A DNA stretch of 64,000 nucleotides from Heloderma charlesbogerti (lineage: Eukaryota; Chordata; Lepidosauria; Squamata; Helodermatidae): assembly GCA_026122225.1 (NCBI GenBank), contig JANEZZ010001909.1, positions 806,001-870,000 on the forward strand. The letters are read 5' to 3'. Below are positions 45,003 through 55,549 of this stretch, in pieces. The notes below the pieces were generated by a model that was given only the letters and a program-made list of their open reading frames with translations, did no database searches and was not told the DNA's origin. The stretch's first letter is position 1. Each line of letters starts with the position of its first letter. Both the position numbers and the translations under genes were made by a program.

Positions 45003-46633
45003 AGTAAAGGAGGGGATTTCTCATCAAACTCTGAACCACGCCCCATTTTCAAAAGTGACAGGTCTCCACCCCTTTTGAGACAGGAAGCCCTGCCCTAGCT
45101 GGAAGTCCCATGTATGCGATCAGCTGACCCGGTCATATGACCTTCAGGGTCACCTGACGGGGGCCATGTGACCCCTCTACGAACTCATCATGCCACCGTG
45201 GACCAACAGGAAGAGGTTTTAGAGCCCTAGGGGGCACGGGTGCAGAAATGGCCCATTTTAAAATACTTTTAAAACATATTTTCCCACATACAATTCTCAG
45301 CTTTCCAGAGATGACACTCTTTGGCCAAGATAAGCATTCATGTGAGGCTTGTCCAGGTGCCTGGATTATACATCCTATACATGTATCACATAGATATTCA
45401 ATTAAGCAGTGCTTCAGGATGCCAAAAACAGTCGTTCTCACAATGCACTGCATTGCTCTGCGGCACTTTCTTGATGAGCTGAAGCTTTTTTCATCTGCTT
45501 CCAGGCCTAGAATACTTTTCAGGATGACATGGCCTGGCTGATCCATTGGCAGATCAGCAGAACCCTAAAAAGAAATTAAGAAAATACTTTGGTGTCTCCT
45601 AAAAACACACAGCATGTCTTTAATATTGGGGTTACAAATAATCGCACGTACCTGTATTTGAAAGTTTCCAATTGAAGCCATCTTCCATAATGCCACAAGC
45701 GATGGCACCTCTGCTTTTGTTTCACCAGTTTTTCCAGGGTCTTCTGCACCTACATTATTCGCACCGGGATCCTGGAAATGGAACAATCTGTTATGAAGCT
45801 GTATACTGCCTGTAACCCTTTTGCACACTTCAGAAACCCCCACAAAATCTCACCCACCCACCCAGATAGATGGAAAAATTGAATCTTACCTGTGCTACAA
45901 GGTTCTCTACTGAAATGACTTCCAACATGTTGTGCCATGTTTGGGAAACCTCGGCCTGCTCCTTGCGTAGAAGTTTAGGTGGAGGAAAAGCAGTGTCACC
46001 AGAACTGGTACTGATATACCGTTTTCAGGGATTAGGTTCTGCAGCCGGTGGAGGAGTAGCTGATGGCCCCAGAGGGGTGCTTGGCCACGCCATGTTCTTT
46101 GTGCAGAAAACATGTCTGGGCAAGAAAAAAAGGCTGCCTCGGTGGAATCTGACTGCCCCTGCTTTGGATTGGTTGGTAGGAAAGGCTGTTTTTCTGGGGG
46201 TAAAACTGTCCCTATTGGTCAGGAGTTGGGGGCGTGCCCTTACAAGGCCATGTGGGCCAATCCAGAGTTCCTGCGCATGTCAGGGCTCTAAAACCAATTC
46301 CTGTTGGTCCACGGTGGCATGGCGAGTTTGTAGACGGGTCACGTGACCCCTCTGGGCCAATCCAGGGAGGGTTTGGAAAAGGCCCTGTGGGCCATTTCCA
46401 CACCTGTACCTGCTAGGGCTCTAAAACCTCTTCCTATTGTGGCATGACGAGTTTGTAGAGGGATCACATGACCCCCGTCAGGTGACCCTGAAGGTCATAT
46501 GACCCGGTCAGCTGATTGCATAGGTGGGACTTCTGGCTAGGGCGGGCCTTCCTATCTCAACAGGGGGCGGGGCACCTGTCACTTTTGAAAATGGGGCGTG
46601 GTTTAGAATTTGATGAGTTTCCCCCTCCTTCAC
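45003..46633 (-). mobile_element. Element with ~250-bp terminal inverted repeats and a spliced ORF
   Basis: Left arm about 45003-45255, right arm about 46385-46633. They are complementary over about 245 bases with landmarks CCACGCCCCATTTTCAAAAG, GACCGGGTCATATGACC and GAAGAGGTTTTAGAGCCC. A third partial arm copy lies inside the right side (46250-46350). Between the arms is a minus-strand three-exon coding unit with GT-AG introns. The target duplication is not resolved. The layout suggests a DNA transposon or captured gene; no known superfamily was recognised. Confidence 0.7.
45133..46093 (-). pseudogene. Three-exon gene inside the inverted-repeat element, unknown product
   Basis: Exons on the minus strand: 45890-46093 (68 codons from ATG, broken by TGA at 46025-46027), 45652-45771 (40 codons) and 45133-45564 (144 codons with stop). 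Both introns are phase 0 with donors GTAAGA and GTACGT; the last acceptor follows a good pyrimidine run. The second half has a Cys-rich block C-x2-C-x2-C...Q-x3-H-x-C (CDTCIGC, then GQASHEC), which looks like a metal site. The N part is Pro-rich and then helical. The stop lies inside the left arm. CCAAT motifs stand upstream near 46170 and 46215. I do not recognise the family. One in-frame stop suggests decay or a sequencing difference. Confidence 0.5.
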
Positions 46634-46656
46634 TGCAATATCTAAGTTCTGCTTTC

Positions 46657-46745
46657 ATAGAATCATAGAAAAGTAGGGTTGGAAGGGGCCTATAAGACCA
46701 CTGAGTCCAACCCCCTGCTCAGTGCAGGAATCTAACTTCAACCAA
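46657..46745 (-). repeat. CR1 3' end fragment
   Basis: Antisense, TCATAGAATCATAGAAAAGT then GTTGGAAGGGGCC. Confidence 0.88.
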
Positions 46746-47059
46746 GCATTCTAGCTTCTCCCATCTTGGGTTAGAGGCTTCTCTGACAGGATTCTCTCTT
46801 GGCTTAGCACAGAAACACCTAAACATGGTGTCCCTCTCCATATGTCTCTGGCATGTGTACTTTCTACTATAGCTCTTTGACTGGCTATCCTATTTCACCA
46901 TATGCTCACGGCCTACTTCCTCCTCCCATCTGCTGTATTCAGACACTTCTAATGAACACCTCCCACTGCAATCCTACCTGGAGATGCCAGGGACTGATTC
47001 TGTGACCTTTCCCATGTGGAACATGGGCTCTGCCACTGAGTGACAACCCTTCTCCTGCT

Positions 47060-47700
47060 ACTAGAGAAAGGCATGTGTTCCGTCTATGCGTGGCATTCCT
47101 AGGAAACCACGCAATGTGTTGAACAGATGGTCACTGTTGTCACAAGGGCTAGGAAGAGCGCTGTTTTGCTTGCGTGATTGATCCATAACAGATGTCAGTT
47201 ATTGTAAGGGAGGTGGGAAAGAGGCCTGTGAAAGGTAGACAGTGTTGTAGAATTTTACCCTTCTGCCGGCCTCGGACAGAGAACAGACACCAACTCTTTG
47301 TTTGAGCGGATATTTATTATCAGGACACCAAGGTGTGGTGCAGTCAAGATTGACATCCGCCTCTCAGATCATCTCCTTCGCCTGTGTTCAGTACACACCT
47401 TTGTTAGTAGAGTGCCATCTTCTGCCTCATCAACATTCCCGTGGCTTCTTGGGACTGGACCCAGAACAATAGGCCACCATCCTCTAGTACTAATCCAATC
47501 ACTGACTCTCGCCACCTCAGCAACACATTCCCATGCTAGCAATGCAAGTGGCATTTCCCGCTTCAACAGGATAAAGAAGGGGGCTCAAAAGAGGGCAATC
47601 ATAATGTTTTGCTCATGGAGACAAACCTCAAATGACACCTTCAAATTTTTTATGGGGGCCCCCATACAAATTTTGTATGGAGGTAGAGTTATAATCTACT
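47060..47700. other. Unassigned stretch
   Basis: A plus frame is open at 47298-47705, but it shows no family motif or splice pattern. Not called as a gene. Confidence 0.4.
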
Positions 47701-47721
47701 TATAGCTGTCCTTTTAGAAAT

Positions 47722-47960
47722 GTAAATGATGCTCAACTCACTCATAATCACCAATAAAGGGCTTGTCCAATTAGCACAATAATGGCCACTAACTTGATTA
47801 TATCTCAAACCCCAGGAGTGTCCTATTAGCACATTGAAATGCATTTGCTAGCAAGTTTCACTTAGGAAGCAACCAGCAGAAAAGGAGCCCAGCAGGGACT
47901 GGGAAATGCTCTCACTTCTGAGTGCTGAAACAATTGCAGCTAAGGTTGCCAACTTTTTTT
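47722..47960 (+). repeat. Unrecognised dispersed repeat, copy 2
   Basis: Second copy of 44430-44765, same orientation, on the other side of the inverted-repeat element. Confidence 0.6.
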
Positions 47961-48204
47961 TTTTACCAGCCCTGCTCTTGTGCCTTCAGTTGTAGCCTAA
48001 CATGCAGAAAGGAGGCAAGTTAAGCTTCTGCCCTATCAGTCCATCTCCATGTGAAATCTTCACTGGCTGGTTTCATCATGTTGTGTTGTTGTTAAAGTCA
48101 CAGGAGCTGGGTGAGTGAAAAAAAATGGGCAACCTTCTTTCCAGATCATCCTCAAGGATCAGGCTTTCCTTGGGGCCCAGTGGAGTTTTCTACAGCTAAC
48201 ATGT

Positions 48205-48385
48205 GGATATAGGAAGCTGGTTGTACTAGGTCAGACCACTGGTTCGTCTAAGCCAGTATTGCAAACACTGACTGGCAGCAGCTCTTCAGGGGTTCTTATT
48301 CCTCCCTACCTGGAGATGTTGGGACTTTTTCTGTGTAAACTCTAAAAGCATGTGCTCTGGCCCAGAGCTACAGTTCTTCCCTGGT
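48205..48385 (-). repeat. SINE-B, diverged
   Basis: Antisense, with AGGAAGCTGGTTGTACTAGG and GACTGGCAGCAGC. Confidence 0.7.
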
Positions 48386-48591
48386 CCAATCCAGGCGGGT
48401 TCTTCTTGCTTCCTTATGTGTTGTCCATTCTTTCTGATTGATGTGCTGTCATTCATCTTTTATTTTATTTGTGTAATGGATGTGTTTTTATTGGCTGGGT
48501 TTTTAATTGGCAAGTTTCTTTTTTTTTTTTTAATTGACTGTATTTCCTAGTTGCCTGTCAAGACCCTAGTTTTCCAGAGATGGCTTAACAT

Positions 48592-48975
48592 GTATTTATT
48601 CATTTATTAATAATTCTTGTTTGCTGCTTGATATAGTAAGAGGTTTACATACAAAAATATTTTTAAAACTGTTAAAATACACTGCTAATGAACAATTACA
48701 ACTCCAACAAAGATAAATAAAAAAGCAATATAAAACAATAAAATGCAATAAACTATAAAACCACCTTAAATGTAAGCAATTTAAGAATAAGCCACAAAAA
48801 TACAATATGTTTAAATATGTAGTAACGGCAAATACAAGAACACTTTCAATGAAAAGCCAGAGAAAACAAGTCTGTTTTTATTTTAAAGCCCTCTTAAAAC
48901 CAGTCGCAGAGGAAGCAACTGTATATCTCCTCGGAGGGAATTCCATAGGGTGGGGGCACCACAAATTAATTAGGG
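48592..48975 (-). repeat. L2-like LINE 3' end
   Basis: Antisense, with a TATTTATTCATTTATT tail and TATATCTCCTCGGAGGG. Confidence 0.6.
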
Positions 48976-49045
48976 CACAATCCTATGCATGTTTAGACAG
49001 AAAAAGGCCCTACAACTCTCAGCATTTACACTGGGAGTTCTACGC
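48973..49045. repeat. Palindromic MITE, left part (GGGCACAATCC)
   Basis: TTAGGGCACAATCCTATGCA followed by TGTTTAGACAGAAAAAGG. Better copies at 50262-50355 and 58203-58325. Confidence 0.65.
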
Positions 49046-49094
49046 CTTTTCGGTGCCCTTAGTTACATTTATATCGCTCCTTTTCGTCCAAAGT

Positions 49095-49625
49095 GGAGGA
49101 AGGTTATAACAGCTGGGATTGCTTAGCCTGGAAAAAAGGAGGGTAAGGGGAGACATGATAGAGGTCTACAAATTTATGCATGGCGTGGAGAATGTGGATA
49201 GGGAGACATTTTTCTCCTCTCTCAAAATACTAGAACCCAACGGGGCCATCCTATGAAGCTGATGTGTGGGAGATTCAGGACAGATCAAAGGAAGGGCTTC
49301 TTCACACAGCGCAGAGTTAAACTATAGAATTCACTACCACAGGATGTAGTGATGTCCACCAATTTGGATGGCTTTAAAAGGGGGCTGGACAAATTCCTGG
49401 AGGAAAAGGCTATTAATGGCTACTAGTCCTGATGCCTATGTACTGCCTCCAGAACCAGAGGCAGTGAGCCTATGTACACCAGTTGCTGGGTAACATGGGT
49501 GGGAGGGTGCTGTTGCACTCATGCCCTGCCTGTGGGTTGCCTGTGGGCAGCTGGTTGGCCACTGTGTGAACAGAATGCTGGACTAGATGGACCCTTGGTC
49601 TGATCCAGCAGGGCTCTTCTTACGT
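49095..49625 (+). mobile_element. CR1-like LINE 3' end, long copy
   Basis: From the RT C-terminal text (TTATAACAGCTGGGATTGC) to the terminus CTGATCCAGCAGGGCTC. Confidence 0.88.
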
Positions 49626-49630
49626 TCTGA

Positions 49631-50082
49631 TGAGGGCGCAATCCTATGGGGATAGCCAGCCACCTCTGAACTTGGAGGTGACAGACTATCCAATGTAGGG
49701 TGGGTGGAGTGCAAGGGAATCTTCTCCTCTGCACTCCAGCCGCCCTGCATTTGCAGCTAGTCAACTGATTTCAGCTGTCTAGCTGGGGCGGCTTGGAGCA
49801 GGGGTGGAGAGAGTCCAGACAGCGCATAGAAAGCATTGTACAGGTGCTTCTGCCATCCCCTCCCTGTCCCCAGGAACACCCCCTTTCCCCCTGCTCCACA
49901 TTGCTCTTGTGAGCAGGGAGCTGGGGGCAAACCATGCCACCCACAAGGCAGCGGGGGAGAGGGCAAGGAGGTGGTTTTCTGGGAACCAGCCTCAGAGAAC
50001 TGACTCCGAGGTCAGTTCCCCAAAAAAGAAAAATCCTATGGCTGTCTAGCCACTGTCTAGCGGCCATAGGATTGTGCCCTCA
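49631..50082. mobile_element. MITE with TGAGGGCRCAATCCTAT ends
   Basis: Left end TGAGGGCGCAATCCTATGG, right end CCATAGGATTGTGCCCTCA. It lies directly after a CR1-like terminus. It shares its end sequence with the short palindromes at 48973, 50262 and 58203. Confidence 0.7.
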
Positions 50083-50149
50083 ATATGTAATGCTGCATGG
50101 ATTACATAACTCAAGACCTCCTGGATACTGTTGAGGGGCTGGGGTGCTT

Positions 50150-50520
50150 CCATTAAAAAGATGAAGCAAAAGTAGTCATGTTGACCATAAGTAAGATTCC
50201 AAAATCCATATTAGTGTAATAACTTTGCTAGGCCAATCATTCCATCTTAAGACCCTTAGGGTGTAATCCTATGCATGTTTAGACAGAAAAAAGACAACTC
50301 CCAGCATTCCCCAGCCAGCAGTTTTTCTGTCTAAAAATGCATAGGATTGTGCCCTAACCATGCTGATAATGTGACTTCACCCCCACACCCCCAACCTGTT
50401 TTTTTTAAAAAAAAAAAATTACATCTTGCCTGATGAAGAAATCTCAAATGCTTGCACATTTTTGGTGAACGTTTGGTTGGCTTAATAAACTGAGTTTTAC
50501 ACTAATATGGATTTTTGAAT
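50150..50520 (+). repeat. Possible Penelope-like 3' end with palindromic MITE inside
   Basis: The flanks (TAGTGTAATAACTTTGC; CTTGCCTGATGAAG, TTGGCTTAATAAACTG) look like one repeat. The palindrome TTAGGGTGTAATCC...GGATTGTGCCCTAA (50262-50355) sits in it. Confidence 0.45.
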
Positions 50521-50879
50521 TAAAAGTCCATTTTCTTCTTAGAGGAGCACCATCTCTATATTTCTGGATCTTTTCTTGATTCGTTCATTACTTAAAAACA
50601 CACACACACATTTCTTTAAAAAACGGTTTAAAGGCACAATCTCATTATATGTACTTTCAGGTAGGAGTAAATCTCCTTGGATTTCGTGCCAACTTCTATG
50701 TAAACAGGCATGGTAAGGTGCATTTATCACCCCACCCAGCCCTGCAAAATGCCCCCGGGGCCTCTTTATCAAGCCAACGACCGAGTCACTCCCGTGTCGC
50801 AACCCTGGGTCCTTGCCTAATCTAGCGTTTCTTGCTTTCAAGTGACGCCCCACCACTCTTACTCTTCCCAGCCCACATC

Positions 50880-51500
50880 CGGCCTCTGCCACGGGCCCCT
50901 TTCTCTTGATTTCTCTGTAAGGACTAAGGAGAAGACTGACCGTGCCTCCTGAGCGGGCCATCCGGGCGTGAGGTTAGGTAACTCGGAGCGGTCAAGTCCA
51001 GACTGGCTGCGTGATCTCCAGTTAGTTAAAGAGCCGATTTTATTAGAAGCGCAATGCAAGGTAAGTTGAGTTTCTTTTCTCCCCCCCCCCCCCGACAAAA
51101 CCTGAATTACGTTTCTAGAGCTTCGGGGGGGGGGGCAAGGCTCTCCTCCTCTCCGGGTCGTGCATCAGTGAATTTGGTGTTCAAAGATACAGGGAACGGG
51201 CGCCCGGTTGTAAAGCGTGGAATGGCCGCAGCTTGGAGAGGGCGTGCGCCTAGGGCGCACGGCTTTGGAGAGGAGATTTGAAAGCGCGCGCCGCGCTTGG
51301 AGAGGGCGGTGCGCCCGGCGGACAACTGCGGAGGGTGCGGACGTTAGGTCCCGCTGCGGTCCCTTTTGCTGCCTGGCCCGGGACACGTTTGCTTGTTACC
51401 TTCAGCGCGGGTTGTCGCCGGGAAATTGGCTGCCGCATTAAAGTGGCGCTTTAACGTCTCGCAAGACATTGCTTTGGTTGTTTTCGGCCGTAGCAAACTG
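50880..51500 (+). promoter_or_regulatory. CpG island, probable promoter of the gene at 51-62 kb
   Basis: The only strongly CpG-rich, repeat-free stretch downstream of MPZ. The motif GCTTGGAGAGGGCG occurs twice (near 51231 and 51296), and GCGC runs are frequent. Confidence 0.6.
51054..51060 (+). CDS. Candidate first coding exon of the unrecognised gene (ATG CAA G)
   Basis: In the CpG island an ATG is followed after one codon plus one base by a perfect donor (AAG|GTAAGT at 51061). It ends in phase 1, as needed by the next exon. Tentative, as the exon is tiny. Confidence 0.3.
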
Positions 51501-51561
51501 TGGCTAGGATTGTGTAGCAGCCTTATTTGGAAGGTCGCACAGGGTAGGTGCGATACAGGGA

Positions 51562-51745
51562 GGAGGCCTCGTTCAGTGGTAGAGCAGCTGCTTTGAATGC
51601 AGAAGATCCCCGGTTCGATCCCTGGCATCTCCAGGTAAGGCTGGGAAAGAGTCCTATCTGAAACCTTGGAAAGCCGCTGCCAGGCGCGTCGACAAAACTG
51701 GGCTAACAGTGTCAAATGGTCTGATGATATGAAACAGCTTCTGGT
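51562..51745 (+). mobile_element. SINE-B with tRNA-like head
   Basis: Head TTCAGTGGTAGAGCAGC, B box GGTTCGATCCC, then the SINE body. Not a tRNA gene. Confidence 0.75.
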
Positions 51746-52130
51746 GTAAAGCTGGCAGGATGCACCCTCGCCCTCCAATCTCCACTGTGCAGTAGCTGGC
51801 TAAGTGCATTGAGCGGCAAACCCTGCGTATGTTCAGATAATGGACATTATTTTCCATGTCGCACTGGGACTGCCCCCCCCCCAAGAAAAGTTTCAGGCTT
51901 TAGTCCCGGTTACCTTGAGTTCAGATTAAGCCTTGCACCTGGTAGCGGAAGGGGCTTCTTTCACTTGTGAAGATAATTGTTTTAGTCCCCCAAACCATGA
52001 GGCCTAGAAACATTAGTTGTTTGTTCATTTTTTAAAATAATAGCTGCTTTTCCTATTGGTTATTTTAATCAGTGCATTTGCAGGGGTGAGGGGGAAGACA
52101 ACAATAGCTTACATGCAAGCATGTTATGGC
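51746..52130. other. Intron, unassigned
   Basis: Nothing recognisable seen. Confidence 0.4.
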
Positions 52131-52149
52131 TACAGGGCTAGTGTTTTGG

Positions 52150-52330
52150 TTTTTCTCCCTGGGTGCACCTACCTTCAGAGGGGTGAGGTCGATGGCCACC
52201 CGGGATGAGGCCTTCTCTGTGGTGGCACCCAGACTTTGGAATATCTTCCCCAGGCACATTTTTCAGGTATCCCCATTGTAGGCACCACCATCTTAAAACT
52301 TTATATTTTCCCCAGCCTTTAGCAGCATCT
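52150..52330 (+). repeat. L2-like LINE 3' fragment
   Basis: Contains GAGGCCTTCTCTGTGGTGGC, also found in the L2 copy at 34650. Confidence 0.6.
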
Positions 52331-52744
52331 GGTTTGGTGTTCACCCTTTGTTTTTCTTATTTGGTGTTTACAAGTGAGACTGGCAACAAAATGTTGCAGT
52401 GGGAGCTGGTGTGGTGGTGGTTCCTGATCAGTGTTTCTGCCAGACAGCCGTGCTGACCTCCAGGACACCATTACACCCCCTATTTTTCTTTCCCCCCCTC
52501 AAGAGTTGGCAAGCATTCTGTTCACCCTGAGCATGCTCTGTTCTTGTTGGCCTGTTTTTTTTGGTGTGTGTATGGGGGTTCCCCTTTAATTGTTTTTCCA
52601 AAAATAATGTTTTTTTTGTACTTCTCCAAACTTTGGGGCTTCCCTCAAGCCTGCTGATACCTCCCCCTTGTGTGTGGATGGGTCTGTTTTGGCTGTATAA
52701 GGATCCAGACCCGGAGACTGAGTTTGCTATTAGTATATGCGAGC

Positions 52745-52970
52745 CTTCCCCAATCTGGGGCCCTCCAGATATTTTGGACTACAACTCCCATCAGCCCTAC
52801 CTAGCATGGCCTGTGGTCAGGAATGCTGGAAGTTGTATTCCAAAACATCTATAGGGCACCAGGCTGGAGAAGGCTGGTATATACCAACCAGGACGTAGGT
52901 GGGCTGGGGATGATGGAAGTTGTAGTCTGAGATATCTGAAGGGCATCTGTTTGGAGAAGGGTGGTATATA
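52745..52970. repeat. Two adjacent inverted-repeat MITEs
   Basis: Arms such as CCTCCAGATATTTTGGACTA, then AAGTTGTATTCCAAAACATC. A second, diverged set follows to 52970. Confidence 0.65.
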
Positions 52971-53239
52971 CTACTGGTGAACTTGCTATATACTAATACA
53001 TTCCTAATTAATCTGGCTTTGTTCTGAAAATGAGCCCAGGTCATTCAGAAATCCCTGTCGCTTCCTAATTTGAATCCCTCCCTGGGTTTTGAAAGTATTC
53101 CTAGCTAATGAGCTGAAAAGCAATCTGAGTGTGTAACAGAGCTCTTGGCTCACCATGGGGCCAAATGCGCATGGGACTTGGGTGTGTGTGTTTGTGGGGC
53201 TACTGAGAAAATAAAGGAAACATAATCTGCAGCTGTTTT

Positions 53240-53510
53240 ATACCCAATCAGGCCATTTCTCTAGCTCTGTGTTGTCTATGCTGACCAGCAGGGCCTCTCC
53301 AGGTTTTCAGGCAGGGGTCTTTCCCAGACCTACCTGGAGATGCCGGGGATCGAACCGGAGACCTTCTGCATGGAAAGTGTGTGCTCTGGCACTAGAGCAG
53401 GAGTCGAGAACCCATGGCTTTCCAGATGTGACTCCCATCATCCCTGACTATTGGCCATGAAGGCTAGGGGTTGTAGGCCAAAACATCTGGAGAGCAGTGC
53501 TGGGCCATGT
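53240..53510 (-). repeat. SINE-B, then inverted-repeat MITE
   Basis: SINE at 53240-53400 (GATCGAACCGGAGACC), MITE at 53400-53505 (ending AAAACATCTGGAGAGC). Confidence 0.65.
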
Positions 53511-53514
53511 AGAG

Positions 53515-53870
53515 GTTTTTGAGGGTCCTCAGGCAAGACACTCCCAGTGGGCCCCCTCTCTCAGTGAGTCTACCTCCTCGCCACCATTGTCACCAGCTGG
53601 CCTTGCTTCTCCTCCTTTCTCATTATTGCTGCCGTTTGCTTGCTTGGCAGGCCGAGCGCCAGGGAACAAGGAGGCCGTGGCATCTCCCGCTCCGCTTCCT
53701 CCTCACCACCATCATTGCCTGGGCCAGAGCAAGAGGCAGGTGAACAAGCAGGTTGTGAGGAGGAAGAGGAGGAGCAACTCCAGGGGACGCTTGTCAGTAG
53801 GCCTCCTGGGGGGTGGGCCCTTGGCAGCTGCCCAACCATGCCTACCCTTGACACCCGCCTCGATCTGGAG
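53515..53870 (-). repeat. GC-rich dispersed repeat, copy 2
   Basis: Inverted relative to 16085-16430; shares GAGGAGGAGCAACTCCAGGG. Confidence 0.6.
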
Positions 53871-54224
53871 GGCCACAAGTTGTCCACACTTGTCCTATGG
53901 GAATGAAAAGGTGCCTGGGCTGCTTACATTGACGTCTTTCACTTGACTTTCCGTTCTTTCTCCCTGAAGCTTCTACAGCAGATCTGCCATTTTCAAGCTC
54001 CTTCCTGGAGAAGCTCAGTATGCTAGTAAAGAGCATAGATCCCAGCAGGCCTCAGGTGGGGCCAGGGGCTTCAAAGAAGCAGTGTCAATCCGAGCCTCAC
54101 ATCCATGCTCTGCTTTCCATGAGCCCTCCGGCAAATGCCTCGTTCCCTTCATCTTGCACTGATGGTGAGAAGCATTTCTGCCCCTTCCTCCCCATCTTTC
54201 ACAGCACCTGTACTGCCTTCCCCA

Positions 54225-54345
54225 AACTGGAGCCCTCTGGATGTTTTGCACTATAACTCCCAGCATTCCTCACCATTGTCTGTTCCAGCTGGGGCAGATG
54301 GGAGTGGAAGTCCAAAACATCTGGAGGGCACCAGGTCAGAGAAGG
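54225..54345. repeat. Inverted-repeat MITE
   Basis: GGATGTTTTGCACTATAACTC with a right arm ending ATCTGGAGGGCACCAGG. Confidence 0.7.
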
Positions 54346-55152
54346 CCATTTGAAACCAATGGGGATTTCTAGGTCTTTCTCAAGGGCAGCCCTCAGCTGG
54401 GTGGTACTAATGTATGGGTAACCATGGCCAGGTCTCTCTTCCCCAGGAAAGGGTGCTGTACTGGGCTGCAACCACAGTTCTACATCATGGAGGTGAACGA
54501 TTCTTTGCCTTCAAGTAGTTGCTATAAAACTCCTCACAGGGGCTTACTTTTGAGTGTTGTTATTCTAGACATGCATAGGATTGTACTGTTTTTTTGATCA
54601 GCTTTTAATTGTGAGTTTCAACAAAACAAACAAAAAGCATAACAAAACAAAACAAAAAGTTACAAACATAACAACATATTCTAAAATGCTCCGTTTCAAA
54701 TATTGCAATATTCTAGGGAGAAAAAAAAGGGAAAGAATAGATTACACATAAACTTCAGTAAAAGCAGACCAGATATCCAAATATAAGTCCATTTGCAAGT
54801 TACGTCTATATACCAGTCTTTCAAATGTTGCTAATGTTGTTAAGTCTTCAATCCATTGCATTACAGGCAGTGAGCTTTTATTCTTCCAGTATCATAGTAG
54901 GACTGTTCAGTCATTTTGAACCTGGGGAAGAAAATCAATACGTAGAAAGCTCTTTTATAGCAGTTCAGACTATCCATTTGTATACTAGGGTTCCCCAACC
55001 TTTTTGCATCAGTGGGGACATCTGGAATTTTTGAGAGAATGCCATGGGTGCTCTCACAAAATGGCTGCCGTGGGCAGGGGCCGGTCACAAAACGCTCATT
55101 TCCCAGAAGGCAAACTGATGAAGCTAAAAGAAAAGTAACGTTTCCAAGAACC

Positions 55153-55543
55153 TAGGGATGTACGAAACCACTTACCTGTTTCGTAAGTGGCATCCACGGT
55201 GTGGGGGGGGGGAGGCGCTCTGTCCCTCCCCCCAGAATCCTCCCCGGCCGGCTCCGCTCCATGGTGACTCCACGGAGCCGCTGGCCGGGTGCATCCGCAG
55301 CTGGACATCTGGCTGCGGCAGGTCTGCGGACGCAAATGGTGGCCGGCGTAGTGGCCACCATTTGCGGCCGCAGCCAGGCAGTGGCCAGAGCTGCCACCGT
55401 CGCTGGAGCCAGGTAGGCTCCATTCCGGGGGGCTTCCACAGCGTGGTGGGGCGGGTTGCTGCATTCTGCCATGGATTCCGGGGGTCGAATTCACTGGAAT
55501 TTGGCCTCCCTGGGATCCGTGGCAGAATTCTCTGATATCCCTA
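55153..55543. mobile_element. hAT-like MITE, short relative of 38972-39689
   Basis: Ends TAGGGATG and ATCCCTA. The outside octamers CAAGAACC and CGAGAACC agree at seven of eight bases. It shares ACTTACCTG, GGAGGCGCTC, the GCAAATGGTGGCC hairpin and GAATTCTC near the right end, but has one GC-rich unit instead of four. Confidence 0.8.
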
Positions 55544-55549
55544 CGAGAA

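Noticed and set aside
47298..47705. Plus-strand ORF of 135 codons
   Set aside because: No family motif, no splice partners, unusual composition; left as unassigned.
43500..51000. PCP4L1 coding exons
   Set aside because: Looked for as a human MPZ neighbour; no matching acidic/IQ-type text was recognised. Short exons could have been missed.
53519..53946. Overlapping plus-strand ORFs
   Set aside because: They lie within the GC-rich dispersed repeat also found inverted at 16085-16430.
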